Below, one piece after another: positions 1-8,643 of a stretch of DNA of 64,000 nt. The notes under the pieces are model-generated. The model saw nothing but the letters and a program-made list of their open reading frames with translations. It searched no databases and was not told the DNA's origin. The stretch comes from Lelliottia sp. WAP21. GTDB taxonomy: Bacteria > Pseudomonadota > Gammaproteobacteria > Enterobacterales > Enterobacteriaceae. How positions within the stretch are numbered: the first letter of the stretch is position 1; each line of letters starts with the position of its first letter. The DNA lies in contig NZ_JAIWPG020000005.1 in assembly GCF_020532665.2 (NCBI RefSeq), positions 372,001 to 436,000 of the forward strand. Direction: 5' to 3'. The position numbers and the translations under genes were made by a program.

Positions 1-906
1 TATCACCGCATCAAGTCAGCTGGCCTTGATATCGTTACCGATTTCCCCCCTATCCGTATCTGGGGCACCATCGGCTTTATTATGGCGATGTGGGGCGTGA
101 GCTTCGCAGGCTTTGAACTGAGCCATATGCAGCTCTACATCGGTGCTGCGCTCTCCGTGGTGCTGGCGTTGTTCACCCTGACGCTGCCGCACGTCCCGGT
201 GTCGAATCAGCAAAAGAACCAGACCTGGACCTCAATGCTGGGTCTGGACGCGTTCGCACTGTTTAAAAACAGACGTATGGCGATCTTCTTCATCTTCTCC
301 ATGCTGCTGGGCGCTGAACTGCAAATCACCAACATGTTCGGCAACACGTTCCTGCACAGCTTCGACAATAACCCACTGTTCTCCGGGAGCTTTATTGTCG
401 AACACGCGTCGGTAATGATGTCGATTTCCCAGATTTCTGAAACCCTGTTCATTCTGACCATACCGTTCTTCCTGAGCCGCTACGGCATCAAGAACGTCAT
501 GCTGATCAGTATCGCTGCATGGATGTTGCGCTTCGGTCTGTTCGCCTACGGCGACCCAAGCCCGTTCGGTACCGTGCTGCTGGTTCTGTCGATGATTGTT
601 TACGGCTGTGCCTTCGACTTCTTCAACATTTCCGGTTCGGTCTTTGTGGAAAAAGAAGTGAAGCCTGAAATTCGTGCCAGTGCGCAGGGTATGTTCCTGA
701 TGATGACTAACGGTTTCGGCTGTATCCTGGGCGGCATTGTGAGCGGTAAGGTCGTTGAGATGTACACCACTAACGGCATCACCAACTGGCAGCCCGTCTG
801 GCTTATCTTTGCCGCATACTCGCTGGTGCTGTTCTTCGCGTTCATCGCGCTGTTCAAGTACAAACACGTTCGCGAACCGCACGGTGCGCAGCCTGTTGCC
901 CATTAA
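1..906 (+). CDS. nupG: Nucleoside permease NupG (5' end outside window)
   Basis: This is the C-terminal three quarters of the high-affinity nucleoside:H+ symporter of the inner membrane, a member of the NHS branch of the major facilitator superfamily. The reading frame is open from base 1, so the gene begins upstream of the window. The visible 301 residues contain about eight hydrophobic helices and follow E. coli NupG almost residue for residue, for example DIVTDFPPIRIWGTIGF at the start and FFNISGSVFVEKEV later. The stop is TAA at 904-906. In E. coli nupG lies directly beside speC; here about 10 kb of citrate genes separates them. The identification is secure; the missing N-terminus is due only to the window edge. 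Confidence 0.97.
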   Translation, partial: YHRIKSAGLDIVTDFPPIRIWGTIGFIMAMWGVSFAGFELSHMQLYIGAALSVVLALFTLTLPHVPVSNQQKNQTWTSMLGLDAFALFKNRRMAIFFIFSMLLGAELQITNMFGNTFLHSFDNNPLFSGSFIVEHASVMMSISQISETLFILTIPFFLSRYGIKNVMLISIAAWMLRFGLFAYGDPSPFGTVLLVLSMIVYGCAFDFFNISGSVFVEKEVKPEIRASAQGMFLMMTNGFGCILGGIVSGKVVEMYTTNGITNWQPVWLIFAAYSLVLFFAFIALFKYKHVREPHGAQPVAH

Positions 907-920
907 TGTCTGAGATGTGT

Positions 921-995
921 GCCCGGTGACGCTTTCGCCTTACCGGGCAAAAAAACACAGAACGTCTGCCGGACACGCGCTAGCGCCCTCCGGCA
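921..995. repeat. Two REP-like palindromes between nupG and citG
   Basis: The first palindrome (GCCCGGT at 921-927 pairs with ACCGGGC at 942-948 around a GCTTTCGCC loop) has the look of enterobacterial REP elements. A second dyad (TGCCGG 967-972, CCGGCA 990-995) overlaps the citG stop codon. The genes on either side converge. The A-run after the first hairpin is on the wrong side for a canonical intrinsic terminator of nupG, so mRNA 3'-end protection or Rho-dependent ending is more likely. Confidence 0.55.
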
Positions 996-1792
996 ATTTC
1001 AGAGAGAATCCATCCCACCGATAATAAATCCGCGCTGCCTCCCGGGCTTAAATTTCGCGTTATCAACGCCCTGTCCATTTCCAGCAACGCATCATGATCC
1101 CAGCCCTGAGCCAGTAACGTCCTTGCGTAGCCCTGCACATAGCGCAGCCCCTGTGTGCCGCCGCGCGATACCAGATTGCTGTCCTGATTTATCGCCATCA
1201 ACTGCAGCAACAATCCATGAAGCGACTGGCCATTCCATGCGTTCAGCGCCCTTCGCACCGTCGTAAAACCGCTTTCCGCTTCGCCGCGCGCACCGGTTAA
1301 CCCATATTGCCGATACTGCCTTTCTCCCGCCGTCGCCTGCCCGCTACGCCCGGCCAGCTCCCGGGCCACCAGCCCGCGACAGAGGAGGCTCACCTCATCA
1401 CAGAGGTTTTCTGCCGTGATATTTTTCACACGTCCGGCCACGAAGCACAGCAGCCCCAGGGCAAAAATTCCCCCTTTATGCGTGTTCACCCCATCTGTTG
1501 CCGCATACATGGCCTGCTCACAGGCCATACCCATTGGACGAAGCAGGCGAAGCTGCTGGTCAGCCGGTTTACCGGCATGGGTTGAACCCAGCTCGGTAAA
1601 CCGGGCAAACCAGGGGGCGATCGCCTGAATGCTGCGGGCAAACATGGCATGGTCCATATCATGGTGCGAGCCGGTATTCAGGGTATCGACCAGCCCCGGT
1701 TTGGGGGTTAATTCCAGCTCCCGCCAGAGCGCCTCTTCTGCCAGCGTCGGGATATCAGGCGCAAGCGCTTTAGTCGCGAGCAAACCAGTCAT
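980..1792 (-). CDS. citG: Triphosphoribosyl-dephospho-CoA synthase CitG
   Basis: CitG makes 2'-(5''-triphosphoribosyl)-3'-dephospho-CoA, the precursor of the citrate lyase prosthetic group, from dephospho-CoA and ATP. The 270-residue product shows the family signatures TPKPGLVD near the N-terminus, DGVNTHKGGIFALG in the middle and LSPGGSADLL near the C-terminus, and has normal family length. I place the start at the ATG at 1792; a TTG one codon upstream is less likely. The start lies 23 bases inside the end of citX, so the two are translationally coupled, which fits their consecutive roles in making and transferring the cofactor (some bacteria carry them as one fused protein). It is the last gene of the minus-strand citrate operon. 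Confidence 0.95.
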   Translation of the reverse strand: MTGLLATKALAPDIPTLAEEALWRELELTPKPGLVDTLNTGSHHDMDHAMFARSIQAIAPWFARFTELGSTHAGKPADQQLRLLRPMGMACEQAMYAATDGVNTHKGGIFALGLLCFVAGRVKNITAENLCDEVSLLCRGLVARELAGRSGQATAGERQYRQYGLTGARGEAESGFTTVRRALNAWNGQSLHGLLLQLMAINQDSNLVSRGGTQGLRYVQGYARTLLAQGWDHDALLEMDRALITRNLSPGGSADLLSVGWILSEIAGGR

Positions 1793-2309
1793 CAATTATC
1801 TTCTCCACACGCGTCACCACCTGCTCAACCGGATGTTGACGCGACCGGGAACAGGCGTGAGCCGGTGCGTCACAAATCAGGCAACGCCGCATGTTTTCGC
1901 CTAAAGATTGCCGCCCTACGTGACCGTTTACAGGACAGATCACGTCCAGATCCCACAGTCGCCCCAACGGATGCGTCTGTTCAAGCTGTGCGCAGTGCGC
2001 CTTTATCTCTGCTGCCTGATGCGCCACGCACCACAGCGCTTCCGGCCCGGTCGGCAGCCACAGCACCTGACGGTCCAGCACCTGCCAGCGGTGTTCCCAC
2101 AGCAGTTGGTCGCACATCTGCAACGCCACGCCCATGGTATTGCGATACCGCAGGTTGTCTTTGATCGCCCCGGGCGTCACCAGCGTGAGTGATATAACCG
2201 GTTGTTGATAATGGGTGAGCCAGTCAGCCTGGCGCGCTGCACGACGTTCTTTCGCCGCCAGCAGTGCTTCCAGGCTGACACCCGCCCGCACGGGTGTCGC
2301 TAACGTCAT
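1770..2309 (-). CDS. citX: Apo-citrate lyase phosphoribosyl-dephospho-CoA transferase CitX
   Basis: CitX transfers the phosphoribosyl-dephospho-CoA group made by CitG to the acyl carrier protein CitD, activating citrate lyase. The 179-residue protein carries the typical GRLWDLDV motif followed by a cysteine-containing segment (RRCLICDAPAHAC). Its ATG overlaps the citF stop codon (ATGA, 2306-2309) and its end overlaps citG by 23 bases, so translation is coupled on both sides. Length and order (F-X-G) match other enterobacterial citrate lyase operons. No irregularities were seen. Confidence 0.94.
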   Translation of the reverse strand: MTLATPVRAGVSLEALLAAKERRAARQADWLTHYQQPVISLTLVTPGAIKDNLRYRNTMGVALQMCDQLLWEHRWQVLDRQVLWLPTGPEALWCVAHQAAEIKAHCAQLEQTHPLGRLWDLDVICPVNGHVGRQSLGENMRRCLICDAPAHACSRSRQHPVEQVVTRVEKIIDDWFARD

Positions 2310-3829
2310 AGGGTCTCCTTAACCTGGCGGACGGTGTCAATTACGCTGCCATCACGGTAGCGGATGACGCCCACGATCTTGTCGGTAAATTCAATGGGTT
2401 TGGGTACGCCGGTCAGGGAGATCGCCCGGGCATATAAGGTCTCGATATCCATAATGTTCAGCCCAGCCGCTTCAAGTCGTTCACGAATGTCAGGCCGCGC
2501 CGGGTTGACCGCGATACCGTGGTCGGTCACCAGCACATCGATGCTCTCCCCCGGCGTGACGCGCGTGGTCACGCGCTTCACCACCGTCGGAATACGGCTT
2601 CGCAGCAGCGGAGCCACCACGATGGTCAGATTGGCCGCCGCTGCAACGTCGCAATGCCCGCCGGAGGCACCCCGCATTACCCCGTCCGAGCCGGTAATGA
2701 CGTTAACGTTAAACGCCGTATCTATCTCAAGCGCGCTCAGGATCACCACGTCGAGCTGGTCACAACTGGCCGCCTTACTGCCCGGATTGGCATACACATT
2801 GGTGGAGATCTCCACATGATGAGGATTTTTTGCCAACGACGCCGCCGCCTGGCCATCGAAGCACTGGGTATCCAGCAGCGTTTCGATCAACCCTTTTTCG
2901 TGCAGATCGACCAGGCTACCGGTGATCCCGCCTAACGCAAAGCGCGCTTTCACCCCGAGGCGGGCCATTTTTTCCCCCATAAAACGGGTGCAGGCGGTGG
3001 CCGCCGCGCCGGAACCGGTCTGCATGGAAAAACCGGGTTTGAAATAGCCGGAGTGTTCAATTACCTCTGCGGCATAACGGGCGATCATCAGCTCGCGAGG
3101 GTTACTGGTGACACGTGCTGCCCCGACGCTGATCTTCGCCGGATCGCCCACGCTCTCAACCTGCACAATATAATCGACCTGATCCTGCATCAGGCTGGCG
3201 GGCAAATTAGGGAACGGCACCAGCGCTTCGGTAAGCAGCACAACGTGACGGGCAAAGTGTGCATCGACCATGGCATAGCCCAGCGATCCACAGCAGGATT
3301 TCCCGTGGGTGCCATTGGCGTTGCCAAAGGCATCACTGCATGGCACGCCTAAAAACGCCACGTCAATCTTCAGCTCCCCGTCCTGTAAAAGCTTAACGCG
3401 GCCGCCGTGAGAGTGGATTTGCACCGGCTCGTCCATCAGTCCGTGAGAAATAGCATCGGCCAGTTTGCCGCGCATGCCGGAGGTATAAATCCGCGAAATG
3501 ACGCCACGTTCAATATGCTCGATCAATGCATCGTTACAGGTCATCAGCGAGCTGGAAGCCAGGGTCAGATTCCTGAAGCCCATCTTCGCCAGCAGGGCGA
3601 CGACGGTATTGATGACCCGATCGCCTTCACGAAACGCATGGTGAAACGAGATAGTCATCCCGTCCTGCAAGCCGCAGCGTTTCACCGCTTCTTCCACAGA
3701 GGCACACAGCTTGCGATGCTGTTTGGCCTCCGCGTCTGCCAGCCACGGCGTCGCGCTGTGGGCGGTATCGAACGCGGTCAGGTTCCGCAGATGGGGATAA
3801 TTCACATGGAGCAGTTCTGTCTGATTCAT
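2306..3829 (-). CDS. citF: Citrate lyase alpha subunit CitF
   Basis: CitF is the acetyl-ACP:citrate ACP-transferase subunit of cytoplasmic citrate lyase. It swaps the acetyl group on CitD for citrate before CitE cleaves it to oxaloacetate and acetyl-ACP. The 507-residue product has the expected length and family features, including the glycine-rich segments MQTGSGAAATAC and GVMRGASGGHCDVAAAANL and the C-terminal VTDHGIAVNPARPD. The ATG at 3829 lies 9 bases after the citE stop. This is the largest enzyme of the minus-strand operon, and its end overlaps citX by four bases. Confidence 0.97.
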   Translation of the reverse strand: MNQTELLHVNYPHLRNLTAFDTAHSATPWLADAEAKQHRKLCASVEEAVKRCGLQDGMTISFHHAFREGDRVINTVVALLAKMGFRNLTLASSSLMTCNDALIEHIERGVISRIYTSGMRGKLADAISHGLMDEPVQIHSHGGRVKLLQDGELKIDVAFLGVPCSDAFGNANGTHGKSCCGSLGYAMVDAHFARHVVLLTEALVPFPNLPASLMQDQVDYIVQVESVGDPAKISVGAARVTSNPRELMIARYAAEVIEHSGYFKPGFSMQTGSGAAATACTRFMGEKMARLGVKARFALGGITGSLVDLHEKGLIETLLDTQCFDGQAAASLAKNPHHVEISTNVYANPGSKAASCDQLDVVILSALEIDTAFNVNVITGSDGVMRGASGGHCDVAAAANLTIVVAPLLRSRIPTVVKRVTTRVTPGESIDVLVTDHGIAVNPARPDIRERLEAAGLNIMDIETLYARAISLTGVPKPIEFTDKIVGVIRYRDGSVIDTVRQVKETL

Positions 3830-3838
3830 TTGTAATCC

Positions 3839-4714
3839 TTAGCGACGTACGCCTGAGGCGGCAGCACGTTCGAGCACCCTCTGCGCATGATCAATAATCG
3901 GCGCATCCACCATTTTTCCGTTAAGCGACACAACACCTAAACCATTACGCGCCCCCTCTTCAGCCGCTTCAATCACCCGCAGGGCGTGATCCACTTCGGG
4001 CTGGGTAGGTGCGTAGGCGTTGTGCAGCAGGTCGATCTGACGCGGGTTGATCAGCGATTTGCCGTTAAAGCCCATTTTGCGGATCAGCTCGACCTCGCGC
4101 AGGAATCCGGCTTCGTCATTGACGTCAGACCATACGACGTCAAACGCATCGATCCCGGCAGCGCGAGCGGCATGCAGGACGGCGCAGCGGGCATAAAACA
4201 GTTCTGTCCCGTCTCCGCGTTCAGTCTGCATATCCATCACGTAGTCAAACGCCGCCAGCGCGATGCCAATCAGTCGCGGCGAGCGACGGGCAATGGCGAC
4301 GGCATTGATCACACCAATCGCGGACTCAATTGCCGCCATCACGCGGGTGGAACCCACTTCGCGTCCACATTCACGTTCAATACGCGCCAGGTGTCCTTCC
4401 AGTTCATCGATATCTTCTGGCGTATCGGTTTTCGGCAGGCGAATGACATTCACCCCACCGCGAACGGCCGCTTCCAAATCCAGCAAGCCAAACGGCGTGC
4501 TGAGCGGATTAATCCGCACCACCGTTTCGATATCCTGATACATCGGATGTTGCAAAGCGTGGAAGACCAGCAAACGTGCGCTGTCCTTCTCACGCAAGGC
4601 CACGGCGTCTTCGAGATCGAACATGATTGCGTCGGGACGATAGATAAAGGCAGTAGAGAGCATGGCGGCATTGGCGCCGGGTAAAAACAGCATGCTGCGA
4701 CGAAGCGGGTTCAT
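3839..4714 (-). CDS. citE: Citrate lyase beta subunit CitE
   Basis: CitE is the citryl-ACP lyase subunit, a TIM-barrel member of the HpcH/HpaI aldolase family, that splits citryl-ACP into oxaloacetate and acetyl-ACP. The 291 residues start with [15 protein letters not shown] and contain the family markers IMFDLEDAV (metal-binding Asp/Glu region), [21 protein letters not shown] and [10 protein letters not shown]. The start codon overlaps the citD stop (ATGA at 4711-4714). It is full length with all recognisable motifs present. Confidence 0.97.
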   Translation of the reverse strand: MNPLRRSMLFLPGANAAMLSTAFIYRPDAIMFDLEDAVALREKDSARLLVFHALQHPMYQDIETVVRINPLSTPFGLLDLEAAVRGGVNVIRLPKTDTPEDIDELEGHLARIERECGREVGSTRVMAAIESAIGVINAVAIARRSPRLIGIALAAFDYVMDMQTERGDGTELFYARCAVLHAARAAGIDAFDVVWSDVNDEAGFLREVELIRKMGFNGKSLINPRQIDLLHNAYAPTQPEVDHALRVIEAAEEGARNGLGVVSLNGKMVDAPIIDHAQRVLERAAASGVRR

Positions 4715-5004
4715 TGCATTTTCCCCCAGTCGACAGAAGGTTCATCCGTTGCGCGCAGAATGGCGCTTTGCAGGCGGGCGCGGATGACACAGTCCAGCGC
4801 GCCTTTGTCTTCAACGATAATAAGCCCTTCGCGCACGTCCAGTGCCTGAAGGGTCTCGTCGACCACCTGACGAATCTGCTCGCCAAATTGCTTGATCACT
4901 TCACTGTGGATGACAATCTCCAGCTCGCCTGCGGCGGGGGCGATTTTTACCATCAGGTCGCTGGACTCCTGCGTTCCGGCCAGCGCCTCCCTTACAATTT
5001 TCAT
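4711..5004 (-). CDS. citD: Citrate lyase gamma subunit (acyl carrier protein) CitD
   Basis: CitD is the small acyl carrier protein of citrate lyase. The product is 97 residues from the ATG at 5004; an in-frame ATG eleven codons upstream is unlikely because the sequence from 5004 aligns with known CitD from residue 1. Ser14, in the segment GTQESSD, is where the CoA-derived prosthetic group is attached in this family. The segment [14 protein letters not shown] of other enterobacteria is represented by [14 protein letters not shown]. The gene sits between citC (16-base gap) and citE (4-base overlap). Confidence 0.95.
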   Translation of the reverse strand: MKIVREALAGTQESSDLMVKIAPAAGELEIVIHSEVIKQFGEQIRQVVDETLQALDVREGLIIVEDKGALDCVIRARLQSAILRATDEPSVDWGKMQ

Positions 5005-5020
5005 GATAATGTCCTGAGTG

Positions 5021-6046
5021 TTATGCAACTTCCGCACGGGCGCGATAATGGGCGTTTAAATGTGCGTAAGTGGATTCCGGGACAATTTCCCGGATACGTG
5101 AAAACTGCTCTGTCTTGAGCAAACGGCGTACTTCCGACGCCGAAATGGCATTGCCAGATGCCTTGATGCGGGGCATCTCCACCACCTCAATATGCGAGGC
5201 GAGCAGGCTATGCAGCGTCTGGTTGTACTGTCGGGTGATGTCGCAAAACGGTTCCGAGCCGATAAAACGGTGGGTAATGCCCAGCGCCGGGGCGATGTGA
5301 TCCCGAAAGATCATCACGTCGATTTCACTCCATGCCTGCTGCACCTTGCCGCTCTCCTTGAGGAAATAGGCCGGAAAGGTGGCGCGGGAGATGATGTATT
5401 GCGATCCTTCATGCACGGTGACGTTCGGCAGATGGGCGACACCGGCCTGGACCATCTGAAGGCGAGCGGCAAACGGGAAGAAAGAGGCGTCTTCCCGCAC
5501 CACGAACAGATGCAGCCAGTCGCACTGCGCCGCCGCCTGTTCCACCAAATGGCGATGCCCGGAGGTAAAGGGGTTGGCATTCATGACAATCGCGCCAATA
5601 CGTTCCCCCTCCTGTCGCAAAGCATGCAGTGAACGGCAGTAACGCGTGATGCCCTGCGGGGTGTTTTCCATCAGCACGGCACTATTACCACTCTGGGCAA
5701 TCGGCCAGAATCCGCTACGGCCAAAACGTTCCTTGTTGCACGGGCGCGTACAGAGAAAGAGGTGAAAATGACCGCACGCCAGTGCGGCATTTTCCACTTC
5801 TGCCAGCAGGCGGGCGCTTAAATTTGCTCCCCTGAGCTGCTCATCCACCGCCACACATTTAATGACGTTAGCCGCCAGCCCGGCGCAGCCCACCAGCCGG
5901 GTGCCGGACCAGGCCTCCACAAACAGCGTGATGTCGTTATCCAGCCCCAGTCCGCTGTCTGCCAGTAAATAACGAATCTGGCTCAATCGTTCGGGATGTT
6001 TTGACACCACCGTCAGGCGGAAATCGAGAGTGAGTTCTCTATACAT
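5021..6046 (-). CDS. citC: [Citrate (pro-3S)-lyase] ligase CitC
   Basis: CitC acetylates the sulfhydryl end of the CitD prosthetic group with acetate and ATP, switching citrate lyase on. The 341-residue protein has the expected two-part build: an N-terminal GNAT-like region (about residues 1-130, including CAGLAANVIKCVAVDEQLRG) and a C-terminal nucleotidyltransferase region opening with NANPFTSGHRHLVEQAA, which contains the TxxHxxH-type ATP site. The gene follows the FAH-family gene by 10 bases in the same operon. It is full length; no anomalies were seen. Confidence 0.95.
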   Translation of the reverse strand: MYRELTLDFRLTVVSKHPERLSQIRYLLADSGLGLDNDITLFVEAWSGTRLVGCAGLAANVIKCVAVDEQLRGANLSARLLAEVENAALACGHFHLFLCTRPCNKERFGRSGFWPIAQSGNSAVLMENTPQGITRYCRSLHALRQEGERIGAIVMNANPFTSGHRHLVEQAAAQCDWLHLFVVREDASFFPFAARLQMVQAGVAHLPNVTVHEGSQYIISRATFPAYFLKESGKVQQAWSEIDVMIFRDHIAPALGITHRFIGSEPFCDITRQYNQTLHSLLASHIEVVEMPRIKASGNAISASEVRRLLKTEQFSRIREIVPESTYAHLNAHYRARAEVA

Positions 6047-6056
6047 GCTGCCTTAC

Positions 6057-6920
6057 CTAATGCGCTGCGGTCAGCACCTGTGCGGGTGCTTCCACGATCA
6101 CATTGCTGAGATGACCAATGTTTTCGATCTCCACCTCAATGCGATCCCCCTCTTTCATAAACAGCGGCGGATTGCGCTTTTTACCGACGCCGCCTGGCGA
6201 TCCGGTGATGATCACATCGCCAGGGCTTAAGCGTGTGAAGGTGCTGATGTACTCGATCAGTTCTGCGACCGTGTGGATCATGCTGCGGGTGTTATCTTCC
6301 TGCACCATGCGGCCATTCAACCAGGTGCGGATCGCCAGCTGATGTGGGTCGGGGATCTCATCCGCTGTCGCCATCCATGGACCAAAGGCCCCGGTCTGAC
6401 GCCAGTTCTTACCCGCGGTAAACCAGGTGTGCTGCCAGTCGCGGGCGGAGCCATCCATATAGCAGCTGTAACCGGCGACATGACGCAGCGCCTCTTCACG
6501 GCAGATATTCTCGCCGCCCTTACCGATAATCACCGCCAGTTCGCCCTCATAATCGAACTCACTGGAGTGGCGAGGTTTGAGCACCGGCGCGTTGTGGCCG
6601 GTTTGAGAATCCGGGAAGCGGACAAACAGCGTCGGCGCCGGATTATGCTGGTCAAACTCCTTGCGTTTGTCGGCATAGTTCATGCCGACGCAGAGGATTT
6701 TTTCCGGCTGCTCAATCACCGGTAAAAACGTGATGGCATCCAGAGGCACATCAACAGTCTCATTCAGATAGCGTGTCGCTTCTGCCAGCCCGTTGCCCTG
6801 CAGCAAGGCCTTTAAATCGGTATAGCGATCGCCAAGACGACGGCCTAAATCCACCACACCTGCAGCCTGCACGATGCCGTAGCTGCGTTTTCCCTTATAG
6901 ATAAAGCTTGCGAGTTTCAT
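6057..6920 (-). CDS. Fumarylacetoacetate hydrolase-family enzyme, candidate oxaloacetate decarboxylase
   Basis: This 287-residue cytoplasmic protein belongs to the FAH superfamily. It has an N-terminal lobe of about 65 residues, then the core with ILCVGMNYADKRKEF, the metal-ligand segment SSEFDYEGELAVIIGKGG (Glu...Glu) and GDVIITGSPGGVGKKRNPPLFM. The start is preceded by a good ribosome site (AGGAAAG). It lies between the transporter gene (17-base gap) and citC (10-base gap), firmly inside the citrate operon. Members of this superfamily hydrolyse acylpyruvates or decarboxylate oxaloacetate (Corynebacterium Cg1458, mammalian FAHD1). As oxaloacetate is the product of citrate lyase and no oadGAB genes are present, decarboxylation of oxaloacetate to pyruvate is my inferred role. 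The substrate is not proven by the sequence. Confidence 0.85.
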   Translation of the reverse strand: MKLASFIYKGKRSYGIVQAAGVVDLGRRLGDRYTDLKALLQGNGLAEATRYLNETVDVPLDAITFLPVIEQPEKILCVGMNYADKRKEFDQHNPAPTLFVRFPDSQTGHNAPVLKPRHSSEFDYEGELAVIIGKGGENICREEALRHVAGYSCYMDGSARDWQHTWFTAGKNWRQTGAFGPWMATADEIPDPHQLAIRTWLNGRMVQEDNTRSMIHTVAELIEYISTFTRLSPGDVIITGSPGGVGKKRNPPLFMKEGDRIEVEIENIGHLSNVIVEAPAQVLTAAH

Positions 6921-6937
6921 TGTTCTTTCCTGAAAAC

Positions 6938-8299
6938 TTAAACGAGGAAGTTGCCTAAAATCAGCAGAGAGACAGCAACGTTAATGGCGCCACCGATACG
7001 GGTCGCGATTTGCGCGAAGGGCATCAGGCTCATACGGTTGCCTGCCGTCAGAATCGCGACATCGCCGGTTCCGCCCTGTCCGCTCTGGCAGCAGGAGACG
7101 ATGGCGACATCGATGGGGTGCATACCAATCTTTTTACCCACAAAGAAGCCGGTCGCCACTAGTGCAGAAACGGTGCTGACAATCACCAGCAGGTTGCTCA
7201 CGGTGAAGGCATTCACCAGCTCCTGCCAGGGGGTGATGGCCACGCCCACCGCGAAGAGAATGGGATAGGTGACCGAAGTCTGGAAGAATTTGTACACCAC
7301 CTGCGAGCCTTCCAGCAGGCGAGGCGAGGCGCCATTGCACAGCTTGACCAGCACCGCCATAAACAACATGCCAACCGGTGCAGGCAGGCCAATCAGTTTG
7401 TGGCCCAGCATACCCAGCATGTAAAGCAGCACCGCCAGCAATGCCCCGGAGGCAATGGTCGTCACGTCCGCTTTACCCGAAAACGCCGGTTGTGATGAGG
7501 AGGTATCCGCGTTAGCGCGATTCGGCATCAGTTGACCTTCGCCGGTCAGGTGCGGGAAACGCTTACCGAGCTGGTTCAGGCAGCCAGAGATAATGATGGC
7601 GGTTAAGCCCCCGAGCATGACCATGGGCAGTACCCGGCCCAGCGCCACACCCTGATCCATATGCAGCAAGGTGGCATAGCCGATGGAGAGGGGAATCGCC
7701 CCTTCTCCCACACCGCCGGCCATAATCGGCAGAATGATAAAGAAGAAGATCTGGAAAGGTTCAAGACCGAGCGCCATGCCGACCCCCATCCCAACGATCA
7801 TGCCGACAACTTCACCGCACAGCATCGGGAAGAAGATACGCAGGAAGCCCTGAATCAGTACGGTGCGGTTCATGCTCATGATGCTGCCGACAATAATGCA
7901 GCAGATGTAGAGATAAAGAATGTTGGTCGATTTATAGAACTTAGTCGTGGACTCCACCACCACGTCCGGCAGCAGGCCGTAATAAACCATCGCAGACGGA
8001 ATAAAGGTGGCACAAATCGCCGCCGCGCCCAGCTTGCCCACAATCGGCAGACGTTTGCCAAATTCCCCACAGGCAAAGCCAAAGAAGGCGAGCGTAGCCA
8101 CCATGACCACGATATCGCTCGGCAATTTTCCGCCCAGGCAATCAATGGCAATAAGCACGCCCGCCAGCACGAACAGCGGTAACGGGATGATCCCGACTTT
8201 CCAGGTATCCATAATGTGCCACCAGCGCTCCTTGAGCGAGGGCTGCTGAATATCAATCGGGTCTTGAGTAACAGAGAAAGAATCGTCAGTAGTGCTCAT
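6938..8299 (-). CDS. 2-hydroxycarboxylate transporter, CitS/CitW-like citrate carrier
   Basis: This is a 453-residue inner-membrane secondary transporter of the 2-hydroxycarboxylate family (CitS, CitW, MaeN). About eleven hydrophobic segments are visible. The two re-entrant-loop signatures are present: AGGVGEGAIPLSIGYA near residues 200-215 and CCQSGQGGTGDVAIL near residues 405-420. It is the first gene of the minus-strand citrate operon, so its job is very probably citrate uptake, either with sodium (CitS) or in exchange for acetate (CitW). The sequence as read cannot separate these. The start at 8299 has a plausible AGAGGC ribosome site. Expression is probably controlled by CitAB through the divergent control region. 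Confidence 0.92.
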   Translation of the reverse strand: MSTTDDSFSVTQDPIDIQQPSLKERWWHIMDTWKVGIIPLPLFVLAGVLIAIDCLGGKLPSDIVVMVATLAFFGFACGEFGKRLPIVGKLGAAAICATFIPSAMVYYGLLPDVVVESTTKFYKSTNILYLYICCIIVGSIMSMNRTVLIQGFLRIFFPMLCGEVVGMIVGMGVGMALGLEPFQIFFFIILPIMAGGVGEGAIPLSIGYATLLHMDQGVALGRVLPMVMLGGLTAIIISGCLNQLGKRFPHLTGEGQLMPNRANADTSSSQPAFSGKADVTTIASGALLAVLLYMLGMLGHKLIGLPAPVGMLFMAVLVKLCNGASPRLLEGSQVVYKFFQTSVTYPILFAVGVAITPWQELVNAFTVSNLLVIVSTVSALVATGFFVGKKIGMHPIDVAIVSCCQSGQGGTGDVAILTAGNRMSLMPFAQIATRIGGAINVAVSLLILGNFLV

Positions 8300-8370
8300 A
8301 ATTAAGCCTCTTGGTTATTTGTGCGTTCAGCTTAGAGGCACAAAGGCTTACTTTATGTGAGGAATGGCAT

Positions 8371-8390
8371 ATTAAAATCGAAGTTTTAAT
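8371..8390. promoter_or_regulatory. AT-rich dyad in citrate control region
   Basis: ATTAAAA at 8371-8377 and TTTTAAT at 8384-8390 form a perfect 7-bp inverted repeat around TCGAAG, about 70 bp upstream of the transporter gene. CitB/DpiA-type regulators are known to bind AT-rich sites between divergent citrate genes, so this is a candidate operator. It also contains the word GTTTTAATGG (8383-8392), which recurs at 8401-8410. Confidence 0.4.
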
Positions 8391-8398
8391 GGAGGCTA

Positions 8399-8470
8399 TG
8401 GTTTTAATGGTTTCTTTTATTTAATGTGATTAACAGCGTATTTATTCGCGTGGTTTTTATGGTTTCTTTT
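8399..8470. promoter_or_regulatory. Pair of 20-bp direct repeats, candidate CitB sites
   Basis: TGGTTTTAATGGTTTCTTTT at 8399-8418 recurs at 8451-8470 with one mismatch (TGGTTTTTATGGTTTCTTTT). The two copies are 52 bp apart, close to five helical turns, so proteins bound there would lie on the same face of the DNA. The position between the divergent citrate operon and citAB suggests binding by phosphorylated CitB. Function is inferred. Confidence 0.45.
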
Positions 8471-8549
8471 CGTAACTGAACAATTAAATAACATTTATTC
8501 TGCAACCATAAGATAAACCTTATTTTTGAATATAAAGGCAGCGCATCGC

Positions 8550-8565
8550 TGTGTAAGGGATCACA
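8550..8565. promoter_or_regulatory. CRP-like binding site upstream of citA
   Basis: TGTGT-AAGGGA-TCACA matches the CRP core TGTGA-N6-TCACA at nine of ten positions and lies about 80 bp upstream of citA. Catabolite control of citrate fermentation genes by CRP is established in Klebsiella. Here it is a sequence match only. Confidence 0.45.
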
Positions 8566-8643
8566 AGTTCACGGCAAAGCCCGCGCCATCAGCGGCAAAA
8601 AAGGATATATTGTTTCTTCCCTTTGATACCTTGCGTGATAGCC

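Noticed and set aside
921-948. Intrinsic terminator of nupG
   Set aside because: The hairpin is followed by A rather than T on the plus strand, and on the minus strand the T-run precedes the stem. It fits a REP-like element better.
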